A stretch of 64,000 nt of DNA from Trogon surrucura (taxonomy: Eukaryota; Chordata; Aves; Trogoniformes; Trogonidae), in the NCBI GenBank assembly GCA_020746105.1, contig CM036630.1:10893840-10957839 (forward strand), read 5' to 3'. The notes beneath the pieces are model-generated. The model was not told where the DNA came from and ran no database searches. It saw only the letters and a list, made by a program, of their open reading frames with translations. Positions 57,497 through 64,000 of this stretch are shown here, one piece after another. The translations under genes and the position numbers were made by a program. The first letter of the stretch is position 1. The number at the start of each line of letters is the position of its first letter.

Positions 57497-59155
57497 CGGA
57501 ACTGCACCCGGGGAGGCGATTCTTCCCTGCTTTCGGGGGTGGGAGGGTGTGTAGCGTAGGTCGGATAAGGAGGTGGCTCCCTCCTGCCTGCTCTCAGCAA
57601 TACTGCATCCTTTGGCTCAGCTCCGTGTGTACTGCTGCCAGGAGGCACTTTGCAAAAAAGCAGCATGTGTGCTGGGGGGGATGCTAGCTGGGGCCCCCCC
57701 TTGCCATCTGAGGGCTGCCATCTCTTCTCGGGGTGTGCTGGGGCTTGTTCCAAAGGCAGGTGGGCCCAAGAGAGTTCACTGCAGGTGACTGCTGAGGAGC
57801 CTCTCGTGACAGGATCTCTGCTCTGGCTGGCTCCCAGCAGTGAAAGCATAGGGTGACCGTCCCCTTGTCCCCAGCGGCTGGCTGGCGAGGCGAGGGCTGC
57901 CCCTTCCCTCCCCAGACGTCCTGTGTCCCTTCCTCACAGTGGGCAGTGAGGGGTGGGTGGGTGGGGTTGTGAGTGGGGGAGGTTTCTCCAGCTGGGTTGT
58001 TTTTTTTTAAAAAAAAATGTGTGGTGTTTTTTTCTAATTTTGATAAATCCTCTTCCATAATAAGGGGGCTTGTGGCTGCTCTGGGGGAAGGAGGGGGGTG
58101 CTGAGCTTCGCTCTTCCTGGGAGCTTCTCTCCCTTTGCCTTGGCAAGGCTCTGGCCGAGGAGGCTGTGTGGAGGGGCTGTCCCCTCTGTCCCCGATTCCT
58201 GTTCTGCGCTGTCACCCCACCAGGGGGCGGTGCCTCCCCACGCTGGGGACAAGTGACAGCAGGACGCTGCACAGGGATGGGGCCAGCACCAGGGTTGGTC
58301 CTAGTCACGCAGCCCTGCTCCCGCCTGGCAGCACCGCAGGGAAGGGGCCGGACAGCAGCCCCAGCAGAAGGCACTGTCTGTCTCACACCACGGCCACCGG
58401 CCCCAGGGCAGAGCCACTCCCATGCCCCTGGCAGGGGCGATGAGCAGCGCCACCCCTGTCCCCTCTCTGCAGAAGAGCCGGGGGCTTTCTTCTCCCCTGT
58501 GCTGGTGTGTGGGGTTGTGGGGAGACGGTTGCTGCAGAGGAGGCTGCGCCCACAATGGAGACCTTGCCTGCAAGATCTCTATCATTTTCTACCCTAATAT
58601 TTTCTTCTGACAGAAGCTTTTCCAGGTGACTGCTCTGCTGATGCCGCCTGGGTAACATCTGAGCTCTTTGCTGGTAAATGACGGCAAATCGGTTGAAGCA
58701 GAGTCTGGCTGCGGCTGGAGGCTGCCAGGGCTGTGCTGAACCTGGGCACTGGCAGGGGCTCTGGGGGTGCCTTCATGTAGCCTGTGCACCTTGTGCCCAC
58801 CAGGAACAGCCCGTGTCCCAGGGGTATCCCCAGCCATTCTGGGGGTGGACACTCAGAGTCAGGGGAAAGGGACAGGAGCCCCTGTGCCATGTCTGTTGGA
58901 CACCCACACTCATCCCTTTCAGCTTGTCCCCAGCCCCGGAGCGGGTGCCTGCAGGGTAGTCATGGGCGTGCAGGGAGGCAGCTGCAGGTGTGTGGGTTCT
59001 CCTCTCTCTGTGTCCTGGCCTGGGTGCTGCCCAGGGTGGGTCCTGCAGCCTCCCCAAGTGTGATGAGCTGCCAGGTCTCAGCCTCGAGGGGGTGGAGGGG
59101 TGAGGGAGGTGGTGCAGGGCCCCAGGGAAGCAACGTCTGAGAAGAGGCCAGAGCA
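57497..59155. other. THOC3 3' UTR and THOC3-CPLX2 convergent gap
   Basis: No AATAAA was found for THOC3. Its 3' end is probably near the AT-rich block at 57995-58065 (T and A runs, GATAAA, AATAAG). The rest is GC-rich without a recognised gene or repeat. Confidence 0.5.
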
Positions 59156-59168
59156 ATGTACAAATCCC

Positions 59169-59174
59169 TTTATT
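59169..59174 (-). terminator. CPLX2: CPLX2 distal poly(A) signal
   Basis: TTTATT on plus reads AATAAA on minus. A second copy at 59495-59500 could give a shorter 3' UTR. The 3' UTR would be about 0.9-1.2 kb and is very GC-rich. Confidence 0.65.
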
Positions 59175-60375
59175 TTATTAGTTTGTCAAAGACTAGTTCG
59201 AGCAGGATGGTCACAGCATGTCTGCGGGGCCCTGAGCCGCCCGCCGCCTCCCGGGGAGGGCCCTGGTGAGCAGCTGGGGGCTGTGGCGAGGAAGCACGGG
59301 GAGAGGGGAGCGAGGGACGGGCCGGGGCGAGGGTGTTCCCCCGCATCCCCCCCCTCGGGGTGCAAGCGGCGGCTCCTGGGACGTGCCCGGGGCGCTTGCC
59401 CAGGGACCCCTTCCCAGGCCCGGGGGACCCGGGTGCCCAGCGTCGGGTGGGGGGCGGCCGGGCGCTCCCGGCAGCCCTCGGCCCCGCCGCTGGCTTTATT
59501 GCAGGGGGCAGAGCGGGGCTCTCGGCTCAGCGCCGCGGGCGGCCCCGGGGACAGGTGGGGACTCGGGGTGGGTGGGAGCGTGAGCAGCGGACACGAGGAC
59601 GCATGGAGCGACGGGCGCACCCTGGCACGGAGACACTAATGCGAGAACGGGGGCCAGCGGGGCCGAGACACGGACGAGCGAGCAGGGGGGACGGCGGGGA
59701 CGGGGCGAGGGGGACGAGGCAGAGGGGTCCCTGCCCCGCGCGTGCCTTTGTACACGGTCGGCGGAGCGCGGTGTCCGCTCCTCCCGGTGCTGAAGTATTG
59801 CAGTCTAACTGATATGGCTTTAACTATGGGGCCAGAGATGCGGGGAGGGGGTCCCCTCCAACTCCCCGATGCAGGGGCACACCGGGGCAGCCCCGGGGGA
59901 CCCCCGTGCCTGGGGACTGGGGATGGGGGAGCTGCGGGCAGGGCGCCTGGCTTTGTGCTTTGGGCTTGGCCCAGGGCGGGACAGGGCAGGGGGATGGCAG
60001 TGCTGGGGACGAGGGCAGGCGAGTGGGAGCCTGCCGGGGGTCCCCTGGGAGGGCAGGAGGGGCAGGGCAGGGGGCACAGGGAACCCACCCCGGTGGGGCC
60101 GGTAGGGCCTGGGGTGCCCCCGGCCTGCCGCGAGGTACTCAGTGCATTTGGTCCCGGTTTCGCCCTGTCCAGCCAGGGCCGCTCCCTTTTGGCACGGCAT
60201 GGTGGGGGGGGCCCCGCCTGGACGGGACGGGGCGGGGTTTTTGGTCTGTCGGGGAAAGGCAGAGGAGGTGGGAGGGGGGTGCGAGGACCCCCCTCGGGCC
60301 AAGGGAACTGATGGAGGGGTTGGAAGGGAAAGGCGCCCGTGCCCCAGCACCCCATGGCAGGGGTTGGTGGTGCTG

Positions 60376-61415
60376 TTACTTCTTGAACATAACCTGCAGC
60401 GGGCCGGGCAGGTACTATGAGGACCGTGTCCAGGATGCTTTTCCTCCTCTTCCTCCTCCTCATCCCCGCAGCCCGCCGGGATGGCTTTCTTGGGGCGCGT
60501 CAGGCTGCCCTCACATGGCTGCTCCAGTGCGGCTTTCTCCTCCGCCTCCTTCTCCTCCTTCTTCTTCAGCCCGTACTGGGAGGACACAAGCCCTCAGCAA
60601 GGCAGGCAGCGGGCACTGTCCATGCTGTGCCCCGTGCCCATCACCACTGCCTTGGGCCACCCTCCTCCCTGACCGTCCTGGCTCCCTGTCCCAGCCCCTC
60701 CCTGGGTGCCATGGGCTGGGCTGGGTGCAGGGGAAGTGTGTGCCCACCTTGTCGCGGATCTGCTGCCGGACTTTCTCCCGCTCAGCTTCCATGCGGGCGT
60801 GCTTGGCTTTCCGCTCCTCCTCCTGCTGGCGCAAGGCCTCCTGCCTCTCCTCTTCCTTCTTCTGCGCGTCGGGGTCCTTCTCCTCCTCGCCCCCCAGCAT
60901 CTTCCCCATGTCCTTGGTTGCCCCTGTGCAGCACGAGACCATTGGCTAGTCCCCAAGGGTACTGCATCCCAGCTGCCAAAGCCCCTGCAGAAGCAGGGAG
61001 GGCACGGAGCACCCCAGCAAAGATGACCCAGGACTTCCTGGGGCCACCCATACCGGAGCCGGCTGCATACGGGCTCCGGAGGCTGCGGGAATGGGGAGTG
61101 CTGTGGGCCGGCTGCACTGCCCTAGTTTGGCGTCAGCCAGGGGAGACGCCGGCAGCTCCTTCGGTGCTAGCACCCAGGGGACATACTGGGGAATCCCACT
61201 TAGTGGCAGGAGAGCCGGGATTCCCCAACCAGGCGCTGCTGGCTCTGGGAATGGGAGGCCCAGAGGGCTCCGGCAGCAGCTCCCTGTTGCTGGTGACTCT
61301 CCCCGCATCTGTGTCCCCCTGCACGTCCCTCCCCAGGGTGCTGGGTTGGTAATGCTCCCAGAGTGAGGAACAGCACCCACTCACCGCCCAGCGCTTGCTT
61401 CATGACGAAGTCCAT
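60376..61415 (-). CDS. CPLX2: CPLX2 (complexin 2), with an apparently frameshifted C-terminus
   Basis: Three coding exons on the minus strand: 61385-61415, 60748-60923 and 60376-60575. The first 207 nt encode [11 protein letters not shown], the accessory helix and the central SNARE-binding helix ([20 protein letters not shown]), and join in frame to [20 protein letters not shown]. After an acidic run of seven Glu the expected SILDTVL...MFKK tail is found in the DNA but in shifted frames. One extra base lies in the T-run at 60039+400 (60439-60442) and another near 60417. The third exon is thus 200 nt where the family has 198. One further codon (60391-60393) reads Val where Asp is conserved. 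As written, translation would miss the usual stop at 60376-60378 and run to a stop at 59820 (about 320 aa instead of 134). Complexins clamp and activate SNARE-mediated vesicle fusion. The C-terminal amphipathic helix binds membranes. Confidence 0.9.
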
Positions 61416-61436
61416 GGTGCCGGTGTGCGTGTGCAG
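61385..61436 (-). other. CPLX2: CPLX2 start-codon exon with 5' UTR
   Basis: On the minus strand a TGGCCTAG acceptor ends at 61437. This leaves 21 nt of 5' UTR before the ATG at 61413-61415, followed by a GTGAGT donor at 61384. Upstream is a 2.4-kb intron. Confidence 0.7.
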
Positions 61437-61768
61437 CTAGGCCAGCGCCCAGCACTCATCCACTGCTGTCCGGGCTCGCCAACCAGGGCCACCTGCATGG
61501 GCAGAGAGGGACACGGTTGGGGATGCTGTGCCCAGGGTCCCCACTGCCCACGTGTGAGGGACGGGACGGTCCCTGGGGCTGCAGTTTGTACCCTCTGCAT
61601 CTCCAGCCCCAAATGTCTTCCAGGATGGGCAGAGGGGTCTGCAGGCAGCAGATGGACAACACCTGCTGGCAACACCTGCTCCCCTCAGCCCCCTCTCCAC
61701 ATCCCCACTGCCCTTGGGGACCTGTGGAGGGACCAAGGCAGGGACTCCAGAGGGACTTTCCATTTTCT

Positions 61769-61802
61769 TATATATATATATTTATATATATATATATATA
61801 TA
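61769..61802. repeat. (TA)n microsatellite
   Basis: About 16 TA units with one extra T, in the CPLX2 5' UTR intron. Confidence 0.95.
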
Positions 61803-61999
61803 AAAAGCGCCTATCACCATATCGATAAACATTATTTGCCCACCAGCACTGCCCTCCATGGGGCAGCAGTGCTGTCCCGGGAGGCTGCTGGGATGGGGAC
61901 TCACCACACCACCACTCCCTGCATGGCTCTGCTTTGGGGACACGCAGAGACAGACCCTGCCTGGGGACGCCAGTGCGGCACAGCCGGACACAGGGCTCT

Positions 62000-62860
62000 G
62001 CGTGTGCGTGTGTCTATCGCAGTGCCTGTGCTCTGCAGAGGGACGGAGAAGAGGCTGTTGGCAGGTTGTGACAGTGTTTGGGGACTGTCGGCAGGAGTGT
62101 GTGTGACTGCGTGCGTGATCCCTGCGGGTGCTGGGGACAGGTGACAGCGGGCAGCTGCACGGCGTGTGCAGGACTGAGTGTGTGTGCACACAAGCCGTGT
62201 TTGCGGCCGGCCGTGTTTGCATGTGCTGTTTGTGTGTGCTGTGTGTGTGGGTGAGCTGTGCGTGTGGGCGGTGTTTGGTCCAGAGGTGTGTTTGCGGGAG
62301 GCTGCAGGCTGTGTTTGCACAGGGGGGTGCGCACACACACGCACGCATGTGTATAAGTTTGCGGTGCGGTAAGCGGTGCGTGCCCACGCGACGTGCGGGT
62401 TCGCAGCCTGTTTGCAAGCTTCGAGTGTGTGCGTGTGTGTGAGTTTGGGGGTTTATGAGCTCGGTGGTTGTGCATGCAAGTTGCTTGCAGGGGTGCGTGT
62501 GCGCATGCAGCGGTTCACCAGCTCTGTTTGCGCGTGTTTGTGCTGCGTACGTGTGTGTGTGTGTGTGTGTGTGTGCGCACACTGTGCGGGGTGGGAGGGC
62601 TGTGTGTGCAGGTCCGTGGGTTTGCAGGCTGTATGGGGGGGGGATGTGCACGCAAATTCGCAGACTGTGCCGCGCGTGTATGTGTGGGGGTGTTGCAGGC
62701 TGTTTGTGTGCTGCGTGTGTATGTGTGCGTGTGGGGGATTGCAGGAGGGGTGTGTGCGTGGGGTGTGCAGGGCTTGTGTGTGTGCGTGTGTGGGGGAGTG
62801 CCCGTGTCCCCCGAGTGCCCTGTGTGTGTGTGCGGCGGGCTGCAGGCTCTGCTCACAGCC
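62000..62860. repeat. GT-rich low-complexity tract
   Basis: About 860 bp of imperfect GTGTGTGC/TGTGCGTG and GTTTGC-AGGCTGTGT modules with a pure (GT)12 at 62551-62575. It is transcribed as a CA-rich strand inside the CPLX2 5' UTR intron. Alternating purine-pyrimidine runs make it Z-DNA-prone. Confidence 0.85.
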
Positions 62861-63089
62861 TGAGGGTGCAGTTTGCGGGGGGGAGGGTGTGCGTGCATCT
62901 CTCCGTGTGCGCCCTGTGGTGCCGCAGCCTCGCGGGTCCTCCCAGCCCGGCTCTCCGGGACCCCGTTGGGCTGCGGGGGGTTCTCTGCGAACCGGGATCC
63001 GAGGAAGTTTGTTGCTCCCAGCCCCGGGGCACCCCGCAAAACCGGGAGGGCGGGCGGGCTCCTCCGAGCAGTACTGTGCCGAGTCCCGA

Positions 63090-63680
63090 CGCCGCTGAGG
63101 GAGCTCAGGGGACACCGAGGACGTGGGGACACTGGGGGGCGCCGGGACACCGGGGCCGCAGGGAGGGTGCAGGGGACGGCGGGGGCCGTTTGGACACGGG
63201 TGGCACCGGAACACTGGGGCCGCGGCGGGTAGAGGGGGGCAGGAGGCGCAGCGATACCGCGGTACGTGGGGGACACCGGGGGGGTCCAGAGGACACGAGC
63301 GACGCGGGCGGCCACAGCAGGCGGTGGGGACACCGGCAGACGCGGGGACACGGGGGTCGTACAGGCTGCAGCGATGCAGGGAACACGGGGGGGCGCCGGG
63401 AGGGCGGGGGACAAGCGGAGACGCGGGACGTAGGGGACACCGGCATGCGGGGGACCCCGGCACCGCAGGGGGGTGCGGAACGCGGGGAGGAAAGAGGCGG
63501 GGGGGGGGCCGGGCACACAGAGAATGCGGGGGGGACCCGGGACGGGGGGACCCTCACGACGGCGCAGGGGACACCGAGGACGCCGGAGCAGGGGGGAGGG
63601 GGGGGAGCAGGGACACGGAAGGGCGGGAGCCGCGGCAAGGGGGGGTTGGGGGGTGGGGTCGCGCAGGGGACACGGTGCCT
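63090..63680. repeat. G-rich minisatellite (unit near GGGGACACCGG)
   Basis: More than twelve degenerate copies of GGGGACAC(C/G/T)GG occur, for instance at about 63107, 63125, 63141, 63266, 63326, 63343, 63437, 63566 and 63667, with spacers of 10-50 bp. G-runs of 3-9 throughout make it G-quadruplex-prone. Confidence 0.75.
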
Positions 63681-63825
63681 CGGGGGACCCGCCAGCCCCC
63701 CCCCTCCCCTCGCCCACCCCCACCCGCCCGGTGGATGCGGCGCTGGGCCCCGCCCGCTGCCCGGGGCCGCCCGGTGCCGCAGCGGCGGCGCTGTCCCTTC
63801 AGCACCGGCGCGGCGCGGCACTCAC

Positions 63826-63900
63826 CGGCTCCGCCGCCGTTCTCCGCTGCGCCGCTCCGCCTCCCGCCCCGCCCCGCCCCGCCGCGGCCCGGCCCCTGCC
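63826..63900 (-). other. CPLX2: Probable CPLX2 non-coding first exon and promoter CpG island
   Basis: The minus strand shows a strong donor GGAGCCG|GTGAGT with the exon edge at 63826, in a CpG-dense island with CCGCCCC boxes running to the window end. A 5' non-coding exon here would splice to the start-codon exon at 61436. The upper limit is a guess. Confidence 0.45.
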
Positions 63901-64000
63901 CGCCCCCGGCGGCACGCGTGGGCCCGCCCGGGGCGACACCCCCCGCCCCGCAACCGCACAGCCCGGCCCTCCCGACGCGGGGGGGGGGGGATGCGGGACA

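Noticed and set aside
59820-60587. Extended complexin frame as a real 320-aa protein
   Set aside because: The tail after the acidic run is Pro/Ser/Gly-rich UTR-like sequence, and the true C-terminal codons are visible in neighbouring frames. I treat it as a frameshift.
62150-62860. CRISPR-like or tandem gene array
   Set aside because: The repeats are degenerate, without constant unit length or unique spacers. They are low-complexity vertebrate sequence.
62453-63723. 336- and 402-codon minus-strand frames
   Set aside because: They are translations of the GT-rich tract and minisatellite (Thr/His and Pro/Arg repeats), with no sign of a gene.

Overview
This is a gene-dense, GC-rich vertebrate segment, almost certainly from a bird. 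It carries CR1 LINE tails and a solo ERV LTR of a type common in bird genomes. It has compact introns, CpG-island promoters with long poly-C runs, and ten protein genes whose exon-by-exon translations match vertebrate families. The gene order is that of human 5q35.2 in reverse. From memory this corresponds to a chicken chromosome 13-type microchromosome segment; I could not run an alignment.

Layout, left to right: RNF44 (+, only the last four coding exons and a long 3' UTR), FAF2 (-), CLTB (+), HIGD2A (-), NOP16 (+), ARL10 (-), KIAA1191/p33MONOX (+), SIMC1 (-), THOC3 (+) and CPLX2 (-). The strands alternate strictly, so every promoter region is divergent (FAF2|CLTB, HIGD2A|NOP16, ARL10|KIAA1191, SIMC1|THOC3) and every 3' end faces another 3' end. 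I rebuilt all exons by reading donors, acceptors and phase. The summed CDS lengths agree with the families: FAF2 445 aa, CLTB 228, HIGD2A 90, NOP16 179, ARL10 233, KIAA1191 307 or 306, SIMC1 686 or 685, THOC3 323.

The genes are not one pathway. They cover ubiquitin ligation and ER-associated degradation (RNF44, FAF2), vesicle coats (CLTB), mitochondrial complex assembly (HIGD2A), ribosome biogenesis (NOP16), a membrane-anchored ARF-like GTPase (ARL10), a conserved brain-enriched protein (KIAA1191), SUMO binding (SIMC1), mRNA export (THOC3) and synaptic vesicle fusion control (CPLX2).

Points worth attention: CPLX2 carries two apparent single-base insertions in its otherwise highly conserved C-terminal codons. 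A cluster of five CCAAT boxes in a CpG island lies inside the apparent RNF44 3' UTR. Two ZNF143/THAP11-type elements sit in the HIGD2A|NOP16 promoter. A GC-AG intron is present in FAF2. NAGNAG acceptors occur in KIAA1191 and SIMC1. An ERV solo LTR with intact 5-bp target duplication lies in a FAF2 intron. The CPLX2 5' UTR intron is filled by a GT-rich tract and a G-rich minisatellite. I found no new multi-gene system, CRISPR array, tRNA or rRNA.
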